A stretch of DNA of 64,000 nucleotides, taken from the NCBI GenBank assembly GCA_027886185.1, contig WOAB01000593.1, positions 1,699,001-1,763,000 on the forward strand, written 5' to 3'. The DNA is from Rheum nobile (taxonomy: Eukaryota > Streptophyta > Magnoliopsida > Caryophyllales > Polygonaceae). Shown piece after piece: positions 33,691 to 46,194 of this stretch; positions within the stretch are counted from its first letter, which is position 1, and each line of letters begins with the position of its first letter. Both the position numbers and the translations under genes were made by a program. The notes under the pieces were generated by a model. It worked only from the letters and a program-made list of their open reading frames with translations, searched no databases and had not been told where the DNA came from.

Positions 33691-34046
33691 GGCGAGCCCA
33701 AGTGGGATAGTTGGGCTCGCCTTTTCATCACCTTAATGGTTTCACCATAGAAAGTTCAAGAGTGGAAATATGGTGTTTTTATACCAGGAAAAATCTAACA
33801 TGTTTTCAAGAACTAAGGGAACAAAATAGTAAGGACCATATCGGGTGACTCGAGTTCTAAGAGGTGGGATAGTTGACTTATGGAATAAGAACTCTAGAAA
33901 GTTCAAAGTCTAGAGTCACCGTCTGAAGCTTGTTGTCATGCATGATCTGATCAAGTAGGATACCACCGACCCTCTTGATCCGGGTACTTGAAATTAGTGA
34001 AAGGTCAAGTTAATATGCCATAGGTCACCGTCTGAAGCTTGTTGTC
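33260..34046. repeat. Duplicated segment, first copy
   Basis: Covers the LTR 3' end and its flank and recurs at 35679-36411 in the same orientation, nearly identical over most of its length. It differs by an inverted duplication at 33665-33749. At the right edge a short piece (GTCACCGTCTGAAGCTTG and onward) is repeated at 33917 and 34024, like copied filler at a junction. Confidence 0.85.
33665..33749. repeat. Perfect hairpin, about 38-bp arms, 9-nt loop
   Basis: ATGGTGAAACCATTAAGG through GCGAGCCCAA is followed by GTGGGATAG and then the exact reverse complement of the arm. The second copy of the segment (35679-36411) has only the first arm, so the second arm is a new inverted copy. Confidence 0.9.
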
Positions 34047-35674
34047 TATTTTGATTTTGATAGGAACATACCACTTTTGGAAGTCTATTTTATTAAGGAC
34101 AGCTAAAAAGGCTTCATCATTATCTTTAGTTCTTTCTACTTCTTTGGTCATAGAAGTAGCTTTAGAGTTTTTAGAGCTATGGTCGAAGATTGAATTTGTC
34201 GAACTACTGTCCGAGTCTAATTTTGATTCTAGAATGGCAATTCTAGTTTCTATCTCTAAATCTTTAGGGTCTTTGATTCTAACATATTCTTGAAGGTCTT
34301 TAACTTCTCTTTTTAATCTATTGACTTCAGTTTGTAAGTCTTTTGTTGTTACCTGAGTTTCAAAAAGACTAGTACTAGGTTTGTTTTCGAAGAGTTTAGA
34401 TATACTAAAGGGCTCTTCAAAGACTGGTTTCTGTTCTCTAAATATCAGATCTTTTAGCTTTATAAAGTATTCTTGCTTTGTTCTAGGATCTGGTATTTGG
34501 TCTATAAGTTGAAAAAGAGCTTCTTCTTTATCTGACTTTGTTATAACATTGCAGAATTGAGGTGATTGACAATTATCAGAACTAGAAGATGAATTATAGT
34601 CTATCTCATAAATTCCTTCTTCTTCTGAAGAATAGTCTTTATCACTGAGGAGGATTTTTTCTAATTTCTCCTTCATGTCTGGATTATCTTTGAATATTTC
34701 ATTGATCTTCTGTTTTAACGGGTAGTTGTTGGCTTTATGGCCAGGTTTTCTGCACTTATAACAGATTATCTTTCTGCTAGGCATGGGTCTACTAGGTATG
34801 TCTTGCTCGGTCTTGGTTGATCTATGTTTTCTGAAGAATCTAGGATAATCTCTTTTCTTTTTATAAGATTTTTCTTTCCTAGTCCTTGAAGGGGCTTGGA
34901 TCTTTTCAATACCGAAGGCTTCACAGAAGCTTCCCATTTCTCTTTTAGACTTTCCTTTATCTGCCCCATATTTCGCAAACCTTCTTTCTTGATGAAAGCT
35001 CCTAATTGGCCGTAGGTAATGTCTTTCCAAGGAATTTCTTATGTTCCTATGGTTTCTTTGAGCTTTGTTATGATTCTTTGGGCAAACAAGGAGGGTAAGC
35101 CTGATACAAATCTTTCTTTCCAGAAAGACTCATTACAGTCTGGTCTTCTAAGGACATAGGATATGAATGTATCTTTATACCATCTGTAATCACTCAGAGT
35201 AGGGCATCTAAGGTTGGACAGAATGGTTTTATTGGATTGAAGTTCTTCTTGAGGGTTTCCTACAAAATACATACTGATGGCATATATTAATTGACCAACA
35301 GCGTTTTGTTCTAAGGTCTCCCTACCTGTTTCATCCTCTGTTGAAACAGTAGCTTCTAAGACTTCTAATTTTTGCTGTAGGTTCATAGCATTATCCCACC
35401 AATATTTGAGTTGTCCTGTGAATCCTTGGATTATAAGGACAACAACTATTTTGTCTGTATGGCCTTGGGTTCTATAGGCGACTTTTGCCATACCCATTTC
35501 TTGTAAGGTATTCATAATTCCACCTTCTGATTTTCCATCTATGTTCCATTCGTAGATGGATTGGCCATTATAGTCTGTGGCTCTAAATTTGGCCATTTCT
35601 TCATATTGAAGATCAGGAGGAGTAGGTCTATTATAGTAATTTCTAGTATCCATGTTCTTTTTACCAAAGAACAT
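34047..35674 (-). pseudogene. Caulimovirid-like coat protein / gag fragment
   Basis: Reads on the minus strand. The N-terminal half (35674-35039) has a gag/coat-like core including WYKDTFISYV and FWKERFVSGLP. The C-terminal half (to 34047) has basic stretches, one CCHC-like knuckle (CYKCRKPGHKANN, the final Cys replaced by Tyr: NNYPLK), acidic serine-rich sequence, and a start of a protease-like domain (KWYVPIKIKIDN) cut at the left junction. A stop at 35039-35041 and a frameshift near 34920 break it. The pattern matches proteins of endogenous plant pararetroviruses or related retroelements. RT and movement protein are absent. It is a dead genomic fossil; the lineage is not resolved. Confidence 0.65.
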
Positions 35675-35678
35675 GGAT

Positions 35679-36411
35679 ATTTCTTTTGTCCATCCTTTGT
35701 TTCAATGAAAGTATTTTAGTTATTTATCGTATATCAGATTTTATTTGAGAGACAATGATAGTAACTAGATATTATCACCTAGAACCTCACATAAAAAACC
35801 CTTGCTTAGTCTTTCATTAGACTAACCAACCACTCTTTTTCCTTGCATGGATGGCTGGTGTCATCCGTCCCATACAACTCATCAGTCGACTTGCCTCAGG
35901 TTATCTAGAAGTAATGAGACGGAGAAGAAGCATTGCGGTTGGAGTTTCATTTTAAAGTATATATATAAGTTGTTTTGGTTATAGATTTAATATTGTTAGT
36001 TAATGTAATAGGTGATAAGTTGATATCGTACATTGCTCATTTGCTTGATATATCTTTGGGAGATCTGGACTTGAACGATGGTGAAACCATTAAGGTGATG
36101 AAAAGGCGAGCCCAAGTAAAGGAAGAAGAATAGAGAAAAAGCTAAGTTCAAGAGTGGAAATATGGTGTTTTTATACCAGGAAAAATCTAACATGTTTTCA
36201 GGAACTAAGGGAACAAAATAGTAAGGACCATATCGGGTGACTTGAGTTCTAAGAGGTGGGATAGTTGACTTATGGAATAAGAACTCTAGAAAGTTCAAAG
36301 TCTAGAGTCACCGTCTGAAGCTTGTTGTCATGCATGATCTGATCAAGTAGGATACCACCGACCCTCTTGATCCGAGTACTTAAAATTAGTGAAAGGTCAA
36401 GTTAATGATCC
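35679..36411. repeat. Duplicated segment, second copy
   Basis: Second copy of 33260-34020. It starts after a small palindrome at the junction (CCATGTTCTTT / AAAGAACATGG, 35652-35678) and keeps the undisturbed text at GGCGAGCCCAAGTAAAGG. It then continues into the Athila/Tat-like flank at 36412. Confidence 0.85.
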
Positions 36412-37807
36412 AAAACAAGCGCTGATTGGGAGGCAACCCAAGTAGATTTCCTTGGTGAGTTTCTTCTTCCTCTTGTTATTTTTTCTACGTTAGGACAATG
36501 TAGGGTTTATCATAGGAGGATGCAATTCACATGTGGACTTGCATATTCATATTAGGTCATTCTAGATCTAGTTGCATTTTTATTTTATTTTTATGAACTT
36601 GTTTTTTTTATTTTGTTTTCATGTATTGCATACTTGCATTTTATATGTTGAACTTGACTCCCTTGCTTGATTCCCTTTGCTTGTTTCCTTTGTGATGCAT
36701 GAAATGAATCTTCCTAACATGCCTTGGTTGTTGATATTGCAATTGATCTGTGAGAATGCTTATGAGAGTTTAATTTTTTGGCAATTGGCTTGAGCATGTG
36801 ATCATTGATTGAGATCAGTTAGAACAAAAACTCTAGACAAAAAAAAAATTAGTGAGCTTTTGGGCCTTCGTAGGACTAAAACTACATAAGTACTCTTATT
36901 CTTATTATGTGTGAATATCTCTTTATTTGCTAACTCTAGAGCTTGCATCAGAGCCTTTTTCAAGGTTTCGTTTATGACTCTTGTATGTGTTATTAACATG
37001 ATCGAGGCATTGTTTTTATATTTGCCAACAATCCTTGACCACATGTATATGTTCTCCTCTGCTTGAATTCCCTTTGTGCTTCAATAACATTTCCTTTGAA
37101 AACTCCACAAGAGCATCCCTAGCTTGATTAATCCGCATACCCATCCGAGAATTAGGATTGTTGATTAGATTCTCTTTAGTGGATTTAAGTCAAGCTTGGG
37201 GGAGTCCTCATGTATTGGTTGTTATTTGTTGATTTTGTTAAAAAAAATGAAGAAATGAAAATAAAGGAGAAAAAAATAAAGGAAAAAAGAGAGAAAAAGA
37301 AGAAGCATATATTAGAATAAGGGTGTTTTTAGAAAAGAATGGTATGAGAAATGATCTAAGTTTGGTGTTGTCTTGATTAGTTCCTTTTTCACGGATATAG
37401 CACCATATGGCAAAATTGTATTCATACCTTTTTTTACATTAGTCCCGTTACAACCTAATAAAAGTCCTCTTGATTTTTGTCATGTACATAGTCCCTAATG
37501 TATGAGATTTTGGACGCTGATGCACACATATGGTATCTTAGCATTCGAAGTTGAGACTGAGTGAAACAATAACAAAAACACATGAGTGTTGGTGACTTTA
37601 TTCCTTTGTCGTTGTGAGGTTTGGAGTGGAGTAACTAGCGACTTCTCTTTCATGGTTGAAATGCATGCTATGATTGTTCTTTCTTGATATTTGGATTGTC
37701 ATAATCATCGCTTACGTATCACTTGGGTAAAAACAACCTTTGCATATTTTGTGGATTCATTAGTCTTGTCCTTGCTTTGGGACAAACAAGTTAAGCTTGG
37801 GGGAATT
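36412..37807 (+). mobile_element. 3' non-coding region of an Athila/Tat-like element
   Basis: Contains GGGAGGCAACCCA (36428-36440), also present after the protease ORF of the element at 56360 (60422-60434). It ends with the purine tract AAGCTTGGGGGAATT just before an LTR-like TGATAACAT. No coding frame is seen. Confidence 0.55.
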
Positions 37808-38300
37808 TGATAACATATATTTTATACATGTTTAGGTCATGTATTTTGTGTTAAGGATTGCGTTGAGCAAAAATGTACCCAAAATTGCAAAACATATCTT
37901 AATTATTTTTATTTTAGTTTGACCATTTCGTTTGATTATTTTGATTAAAAGTAATACATATATAAAAACCTAAGTGGTTTAAATGATTTGGGCTGCATCC
38001 GAATTTTAATGGGTTGCCTAAGTATCTCTTTAAATAGAATCAAGCCTTACGTAGTTCAGAGTATTTTAGTTTTCGCACATCAGAGGAAAGAATCTAAACC
38101 CACCTTCTAGGAAGGGTTGTGTAGACTCGATCCAACTATCACTTGTATGTCGTGAACAAGATCAAACCCACCTTCTGAGAAGGGGTGTCTAATCTTCGAC
38201 TATTATATGTTGATTTTGGTTTTATTTCGTTTTAATTTAATATTTGTGTCAAGTCTTTGAAGGCGTCAAGTCTTTATGTAGTTCTTGATAACCATTTAAT
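37808..38300 (+). repeat. LTR (3' copy) of the Athila/Tat-like element, end uncertain
   Basis: Begins TGATAACATATATTTTATAC after a purine tract. A TATA-like CTCTTTAAATAGAATC is at about 38028. Two similar CAAACCCACCTTCT / AAACCCACCTTCT pieces occur near 38095 and 38165. The 3' end and TSD were not found. Confidence 0.5.
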
Positions 38301-40439
38301 ATAGGTTGTGAATGAATTTGACACGTCAATTTTTTATGTCAAATTTTCTATGTATCCACCTTTATGGTATGAAATCAAGTGGTACGTAGTTCTTAAAAAC
38401 AATAACAATAACAATTTGTGACCTTATATTTATGACACTTGTCATATGAGCCAAAGCTTAGGTCCATAATTATCTACATAATTTTTTTATCAATCACATT
38501 TCACTAATATTATAATTGTGTAGACAATCATATCTATATATATACTAAAGTAGAAGCCTAAATCCTACTTGTCGGTCTCACGTTCCATTCACCTACATGT
38601 CGTCACCACGTTCAATTCGCCTATGTGTCGGCCTTTTAGCTATGCCACCTCGCCACATCATTTATCATGTCATCTGATATCTTTTCTTATTGCTATTTTC
38701 ATACTTATTTAAAACTAAATAATAATTATATCCTTTCTTATCTTATTTTTGAATTTTTACCAAAATATTTATTTTATCTTATTGTTTATTTCCATAACTA
38801 TTTAAAACTAAATGATAATTATATCCTTTTTATCTTATTTCCAAATTTTTACCATAACTATTAACATGCAGATTTTTGCAATTAGTAAACAAAAATATTC
38901 AGACATATCAAGACCCCTCCACAATCGAAGTTCATCATAACTATTTTGTGGTTATAAATCTAGACCCCTCCCACAATCGAAGTTCAACTAACCATACACA
39001 TAATTATTACTTAAAGAAACACCAATTGAGTGATTGATTAGGTATTTACCTCTTTCTATCAATTTTTTTCTTTGATTGTTAGTTTCGATTGATTGTTAAT
39101 TTTTAATTCCAAAAACTAAACAAAACTTGTAATTCCATAAACTCCCACAATAAGAATTCAACTACCCTTTCATCCTTGATCATCCCAATCCAAAATTTGA
39201 ATTTACAAGCATGAAAGAAAAAGAAAAGAAAGACGCACATTTGATAAACAACAAAGAAAATAATGATATTACTACATATGTTATGCATTAGGCAGTGCAT
39301 CATCTAAATAGATTGTTTAGAAAGTGATATGTCATGATTTACACACCTATGTTTTTTTTAAGAAGTTGATACCTATTATTATTTCTTGGATCCTTAGCAG
39401 GTATAATTATCTTTTTTTATTGTAATATAATTAGTTGCGTTGCCTACATGTCAACCACAAAGGACAAGAGTCGCTGATGTTTTTACCAAGTAAGGCATGT
39501 AATCAATTTCATGATTTCCAGCAGTCCAAATCCATCGAATTCCACTCTGAACTGTGCTCCTGGGTTCAGTGTTTAATTGAAAATCTGCAATCAGTTTTTT
39601 CTCTACTATTTTTTTTATTTTTTTTTATTGTTTTCTCCACTGTTTTCTAGTACAATTTTTTCTCTACTGATTTTTTTATTTTTTATTTCTCTATCGTTTT
39701 ATAGATATGTCAAAATAAATACAAGAAATCAATGATATCTTATCTAGCCGACGTACCTATATGCTAAAGGTTTGCGTAATTCATTTATTTAAGGTTCCCA
39801 AGAAAGATGATCATACGCAATATGGTACAATCGAAATTATACTAATGGATGAAAAGGTACTCTTTATTCTCTTAATATTATATTTTTAGGATTAATAAAA
39901 TTACCTGCCTAATATTGACATACAAATGAGATTTATTCATTATTATATTTCTTACTTTTCAAGGTGATAAAATCCATGAGGTCATTAAGGAAGTTTTTAT
40001 GGGCAACTTATCAATATTAAAATAAGGAAGTGCTTATTTTATTTCAAACTTTGGTGTTGCCCTTTATGATATATCTTATAAGTTTACTTGTCATAAGTAC
40101 ATGGCTTCAACTTTATTGAATTTGATAAAATCATCAACGAGTCACTGGATCAAGATTATCTTTATGATTAGTATTTTGATAAATATTTCATATGAAATGC
40201 TTTCAACTATTAGTGTTTCATGTTATTACAATTGAAATATATTACTGATTCTTTCATATATATTATTTATGTAGATGTTATCGGTCTTTTGATTGGAGTT
40301 GATGATAAAATTGTTACCTTTACTAACCGCAATGGAAAAGACGGTAAAAGGATCAACCTTTAGTTAATGGATAGAAGGTATTTTATATTCTGTTTTCATC
40401 GCTATATGATTGATTTGAATTGTTTTATTCTTTGTATTT

Positions 40440-43154
40440 TGTCATGATTGTATAGCTTAAGGAAATTGTGGGTGAAATGTGTAATTGTGAGTGAAGTAGT
40501 GGTGTAATGTGCAAAGATTATAAAAGGCATGTAACAACTCAGATGAGGGATATGAAAATTACACAATCAATTGTATCTCTCTACTACATCTCTCTCCCTG
40601 CAACTCTCTCAGTCTCTTCCCTTCTCTAATTTTACTTTCTTCCCTTACTTATCCTTTCTTTTCCAATTCTACAACTTCCATGGAAGCTCTTCTTTACTAA
40701 ACCCTCAAGATCATGACAATTGGTATCAGAGCAACGATCTTGCACTCAATTTTTTTTCAATTCAAAAACCCCTAAATCTTGACCTAATTTGACCGAGAAT
40801 AATTGAACTTAAATCCAACCATGGCAGAAGGCACTCGTATGAAATCCATGGAAGAAAATCTATGGAAGTTAGAAACCATTGTCCAACAGCATCAATCAGT
40901 GACCCAACAATGGGTGGAATCCACGAGTCAAAGCTTGAGTAGTTCACGTCAACTGTTCGAGGAGCATCGGAGACAATTCGAGGATCACCTGGCTCGTGTG
41001 GAAGACACTCAAATCCGGATGGAAGCGATGCAAAAGCACACGGATCAGAGGGTTGAGAATTTGCAAAAGTTGACCGAGCAAAGATTTGAGTCTCTCGCTG
41101 ATATGGTGCAGAATATTTCAAAATCATAAGAACCAAGAAAGTCTGAGGTCGGTGGTGAGGCTAGTCTTGGAGATCCGCAAGCTAATTCGATGGTCAATCC
41201 GATTTTGAGAGTAGCCCAGGGGGATCCGAATCAGGTTCTAAGACGATCAATGCCAGAACGGGTGACTCTTGGATCGTCTTCAACAGAAACCAGTCGCGAT
41301 TCAAGTACAAAAGCTTCCATACCAGGCCAGATAACATTAGCCTCCCTAAACTTTCAATTCCAAGTTTTGATGGCCAGAAACCACGTAGATGGATACGAAA
41401 ATGCAAAAAATATTTCGGGATCTTTGGAATCTTGGTCGAGCAGAAAGTTGAAATTGCTATTATGTATATGAATGGGAAGGCTGACATTTGGGCTTAAGGG
41501 TCTTTGATGCAAAATCAAGTTGTGGATTGGAATGGTTTCAGTGAGGCTGTGTGTGAGAGGTTCGGAGAAAAATAGGGGGCCGAAGTTGTTGAAGAGTTCA
41601 ATAAATTGGTTCAAACTGATGATATAGAAGAATATACTGGGAGATTTGATAAATTAAAGGCATGTATGATAGCTTACAACTCTCATTTACCCGAATCATA
41701 TTTTGTCTCTAGTTATATCAGTGGTCTTAAAGAAGAAATTAAGTCATTGGTTAAACTCAATCACCCAAGTTCCTTACCTATGGCGTATGAGCAAGCGAAA
41801 TTGCACCATGGGGTTGTACAAGCCATAATGAAATTGAGCTCTACCTCTTGGGAAGCTGCCCTAAATTTCCATATTCCTAATACCACCAAACCAACCACTT
41901 TTGTCAACAGACCACCCTACAAACCTTTCATTCCCAATCAAACCCAAAGTGGTAATTTTTCTTTGAGCAAGAATGGCCCTAATTCAATAGTAGAACCAAG
42001 AAAGACCCCAACAATGTTCTATAGATGCGGTGATAAATATTTTGTTAATCACCGCTGTAAAACTGAGTCACTGCATAGTCTAAGGGCTGCTGAAGTGGAA
42101 GAAGTTCATAATGGTATGTTTCGTGCGATGGAAGTTGACAAAAAGCGTTGTGATATGGGAAATATTGAAGAGGAAACTGAGGTGTATGTACATGCCTTGA
42201 CTGGGAGTAACCCTCTAAACACTATCAAGATCAAAGGTATGGTACGGAGCAAACAATTCACAATCCTAATTGATAGTGGAAGCACTCATAGTTTCCTAGA
42301 CCCTAGAGTTGTTGAGGAGACTAGATTGGACCTTCAGGAAACAAAAGTAATGGTCGTAGCAGTAGCCAATGGGCATAAAGTGTTCAGTCACCAGAGTTGT
42401 AAGGGTTTTGAGTGGACAATGCAGGGCAATAAGTTCAGTTTTGACATTAGAATTCTGAAGTTAGGTGGTTGTGACATGGTTTTAGGAGTGGATTGGTTGA
42501 GGGAATTCAATCCAATGACCTTTGATTTCAAACAACTCAAGATATCATTTGTGAAGGAGGGTCAAAGAATTGAGTTGATAGGGGTCAAAGAGCATGCAGC
42601 TCTGCAGATGATGAGTGGTAATTAGTTATCAAAAGTGTCGAAGTTTTTGACCCCGATTACTACTTGTTTTCAGGTGGAGAACCAGCAAGAGGAACCACAT
42701 ACCTTGATTTCTGAGTTGTTCCTGCAATATGAATTAGTGTTTGCAGATACTAATGGTATCCCTGGTTGATCTACTGGTCTTTGGAATCTATAACTCACCT
42801 CTTACATCATTTTTTTTCCTGATCTTTTCCATTTTCCAACCTTGAGGACAAGGTTGTTTAAGAGGGGGTGTATTGTCATGATTGTATAGCTTAAGGAAAT
42901 TGTGGGTGAAATGTGTAATTGTGAGTGAAGTAGTGGTGTAATGTGCAAAGCTTATAAAAGGCATGTAACAACTCAGATAAGGGATATGAGAATTACACAA
43001 TCAATTGTATCTCTCTACCGCATCTTTCTCCTTCTAACTCTCTCGATCTCTTCCCTTCTCTGTTTCTTTACTTTCTTCCTTTCCTTATCCTTTCTTCTCC
43101 AATTCTACAGCTTCCATGGAAGCTCTTCTTTACTAAACCCTCAAGATCATGACA
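40440..43154 (+). mobile_element. gypsy element with gag and protease only (non-autonomous)
   Basis: LTRs 40440-40718 and 42874-43154 (TGTCATGATTG to ATCATGACA), flanked by TATTT at 40435-40439 and 43155-43159. PBS TGGTATCAGAGC at 40721. PPT AAGAGGGGGTGTAT before the 3' LTR. The interior codes only gag and protease. Short LTRs and the GEK/GDKYF knuckle type suggest a Reina-like chromovirus origin (inference). Confidence 0.9.
40821..42625 (+). pseudogene. gag-protease ORF of the 40.4-kb gypsy element (broken)
   Basis: Starts MAEGTRMKSMEENLW with a coiled-coil N-terminus (QFEDHLARVEDTQ). Gag core pieces lie in different frames (41190-41471, 41606 onward; EEYTGRFDKLKA). A degenerate zinc knuckle (FYRCGDKYFVNHRC, first Cys lost) is followed by an aspartic protease with LIDSGSTHSF. 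The frame ends at 42625; a diverged LISELFLQYELVFAD follows and then stops, exactly where RT normally starts. At least one stop (41127-41129) and frameshifts are present. Confidence 0.85.
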
Positions 43155-43200
43155 TATTTATCCTTTTGCGTCATAATAATGCATAACTTTTTATTATATA

Positions 43201-43459
43201 CTACCTCCGTCCCATAATGTTCTTCCTATTTTGACTGGGCACATTTGTCGAATCGGGTTTTGTATCGTTAATATCTCAAATTATATATTAATAAAAATTA
43301 TAATTTTTTGATATTATTAAAGTACCCGTTGAGACGAATCAAACAAGACCCCACATGACTATGTTTTTCCTTATATATTAGAAGAAATCTTAAAAATTCT
43401 CTTCAACTATGAATAGTGTATAAAAAAGAAATAGGTCTTATATTATGGGACGGAGGGAG
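43201..43459. mobile_element. Stowaway-type (Tc1/mariner) MITE, 259 bp
   Basis: TIRs CTACCTCCGTCCCATAAT and ATTATGGGACGGAGGGAG with TA duplication at 43199-43200 and 43460-43461. AT-rich and non-coding. Confidence 0.95.
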
Positions 43460-44154
43460 TATGTTTTTATGTAGTTTATTATATATATTTAAATACACTT
43501 TATCTACATATGAGTTTAAATTTAATTAATATTTATCGCTAATAGTCATAACTAATATTATATTCCTACAATACAATAATTATATTGTACAATTTTTTAG
43601 GAATAATGTCATCAATTGTACATTATGGGATGATTATGCTGAATTATGTCGTCCATTTATTGGTGCTTCACCCCAGAATATGGTCGTCGTTATCATTTAG
43701 TTTGCAAAGCTAGGGAAATGGAATAATGCATATTATGTGTCAAATGGTTATTATGGCACAAGGCTTTATTTTGATGATCAAAGTATTTATGAGATTTCTG
43801 AATTCAATTCAATCAAAGGCAAAAAATGTGAAACATTGGTGAACTATGCAGTCCCTAGGTAATTTTTAACTAATATATTGATTATCGTTTAAGTAGTATT
43901 GATGTTAAAGATGTGGCTATCCCTGTTTCAAAACTACTTAGCCAATTTTTACTATTAATAAAATTATGGAGAGTTCTGCATCTTTTTCAATAATGTATTT
44001 TGTTAATCTCTTAAATATTTTGTATTCAATTACTCTTTTTTTATATAATAGTCACTACCTACATATTTCTATATCGATTAAATACATAATTTTTATATAC
44101 TATTTTTTAAATATATAAAAAAAAATCTCATGCAAGACACGGATACTACACTAG

Positions 44155-44919
44155 TTCAAACTAGAGTAGAATCTTTTTACCCAAGTTATGTCTTATATAT
44201 ACACATACATTTCATCCATCACTTTATAACTCCAAACAGACGATCGTCTCTTCTATTTTTTAGAGCAATTCCCAATCTTAACTTTTTGAATACCCTTGTT
44301 GGGAGACTATTTCTTGCCCACAGGACACACTAGAATGATGAAGGTTTGGATCTTTCTTGTTTTTCTTTTTATTATATGTTTTTTTAAAGAAAGAAAACCT
44401 TACCTTATCTAGTATTCATCTGAAATCAAAAGAGTTACCATATTGAAGTCATTAACCTTCTTATTACATTAAGTCATTTTCTGTTGATTTCCAATGATAT
44501 TTTTTAATCTTACAACTTCTATGTGGTTATACGTCTCATCGAACCAACATCAGACTTCGAAACTAATTTGAATACCACCGGATACGTTATCCGAAATAGT
44601 GATTTAAAAGTAATTACTTTCAAATTAACCACTAATTTATTTATTTTTCCGTAGCGGTATTTACTTTCGATCGGACTACAATGTGGTATGAGTTAGAGGC
44701 TCGAAAGTAATTACTTTCAAACCAACTACAAATTTTAGTAGTATGTTTAGTCTCCTGCATAAAAAACTCGAGAACGTCATTAGTAAATCTGGGGATATAC
44801 ATACTTGGTCATACTATACTAAGGACTAGTCTTAAGTTCTCCATAGTTAATAAACCCAAGAGGACGAACCGGTAATGAAGCCCTCTATGGCATACTTGAC
44901 CAATTTTCTAAACACATAG
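44155..44919. other. Unassigned AT-rich segment with AAAGTAATTACTTT palindromes
   Basis: No gene. The palindrome AAAGTAATTACTTT occurs at about 44608 and 44704 (the latter extended to GAAAGTAATTACTTTC), with a half-site near 44660. It lies between the Helitron end and the LTR at 44920. Confidence 0.4.
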
Positions 44920-45119
44920 TATGGAGGTAAATTAGTTAGTATTAATTTCTCTATGGTTATTTAGTAAATTATATCCTTTAATATTTAATATCATTAAAGT
45001 GACTTTACCTATTGGTTTTTTAACTAAGCAAGACCCATTGAATTAATGGAAGAGAGTTTCCTTAGTGAGCAAGATATTTAAATTTCCTCAACCCTAGTTC
45101 TCTCTATTCTCTATTGATT

Positions 45120-46194
45120 ACTCTCATTTTCATCCACCATAGATCTCTCTTGCTCTTCATCGTTCTTTACTAACTTGAATGTCGGAGGTGAAACGGGGGA
45201 CAGGCTCTGCCTTTGACATTTTTTTATATCCGCAAGACACCATTAGGTGATCTAGATCATCGTCGGAGTTACGAGTTCTCATCGTCGTCATCAATAATTT
45301 ATTGTGGTACAATTTATGTTGTCGTCTATGGGAATGGAAGGCGACGGCGGGACTCCGATTTCAATGGATTCAAAAACCGACCTTCCCTCAATCCCTCTAC
45401 CGTCACCATCTTAACAACTTCTGGTTTTACTACTTCGCCATAGAGAAAATTAGAATTTTAAAAGCTTACCGATGGATTCATCTTCCTTCAAAACAGTCAT
45501 CCAAACCAACATTTGTTCCACTCCAACAGGGCTACGAGCGGAGATTTACGGGGCTGGAAAAGCTCCTTGATCTCAACCAGCAAAGGATGAGGATGACATG
45601 GCATAAATGGGGAAGAAACAATAAATGAAAGTTGAACAACTTGTTGGTCGGTGCAGAAGAGTAGTGTCTTGGTCTACTTGCTCCCATATGAACAGCGGCG
45701 GAATATCGTAGAAAGAGAAGGTTGGGAGGACACCCAACTCTGCAGAAGTGGTTTGTTATACTGGAAAATATCTTCCATATCCAAGCTAATTATTCCTACA
45801 CTGAGATCAGCCTTGATTCTTGTGGCAATACTAATGCTTTTTTGGCCCATCTTGGCCTTGGTTTATCGTTAATGGGGCACCGACTTGCAATCCATCGATG
45901 CAAGAATGGGCAGAGTTGCTGCATAAAAGAAAAGATTAAAATGTGTTGGAAAGTCAAATTCAACACGATCGGGGCAACTTTAAGGGCTCGACGGCGGCTC
46001 TAATGGCGACCATATGGAACGAGGCCGGTATCGTTGAGTGCGTGGCGCTGCAAGGTTTCTCCGACGATGGGTCACGGAGGCTGGGATCCTTCACCGATGT
46101 CAGAGAAACGCTTCAAAGTGGCGTGGTTCCTCAGTTTTCTATGCACAAGATAGGCAAGTTCGGAGGTGCTTCGATGTCTTTCGGAGATTGTTTG
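45120..46194 (+). other. Interior of the LARD-like element, no recognised product
   Basis: Overlapping frames of up to about 108 codons (45213-45628, 45943-46254), some with tryptophan-rich segments, but no family was recognised. Joined across the copia insertion (46194 to 51352) no long frame emerges. Confidence 0.35.

Larger units (their letters stand above)
39699..43859 (+). pseudogene. RPA1-like (replication protein A 70-kDa) pseudogene exons
   Basis: Exon pieces with plausible splice sites: about 39699-39855 (VIHLFKVPKKDD, IEIILMDEK), 39963-40170 (KIHEVIKEVF, YFISNFGVAL), 40276-40378 (DVIGLLIGVDDK) and about 43602-43859 (NCTLWDDYAELC, AYYVSNGYYGTRLYFDD). These match consecutive parts of the OB-fold regions of RPA1 homologues. 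In-frame stops include TAA in exon 2, TAG after KRINL in exon 3 and TAG before FAKLGKW in exon 4. The intron between the last two exons holds the gypsy element at 40440 and the MITE at 43201. Confidence 0.7.
38533..44154 (+). mobile_element. Probable Helitron carrying RPA1-like exons
   Basis: A Helitron-like 5' end TCTATATATATACTAAAG follows an A (38532). The 3' end CTAG (44151-44154) is followed by T (44155), after ATGCAAGACACGGATACTACA, similar to plant Helitron 3' ends though the hairpin is weak. The inside holds RPA1-like exons, a gene often carried by plant Helitrons, plus two later insertions. No Rep/helicase is present, so it would be non-autonomous. Confidence 0.5.

Noticed and set aside
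33260..36411. The direct repeats as LTRs of an element encoding the caulimovirid-like ORF
   Set aside because: Repeats lack TG...CA ends at their borders, have no PBS or PPT next to them, and contain the end of an older LTR plus its flank.
9443..38300. LTRs at 9.45 kb and 37.8 kb as the two ends of one element
   Set aside because: Only about 50 bp match and the flanks differ, so they are not paired copies.
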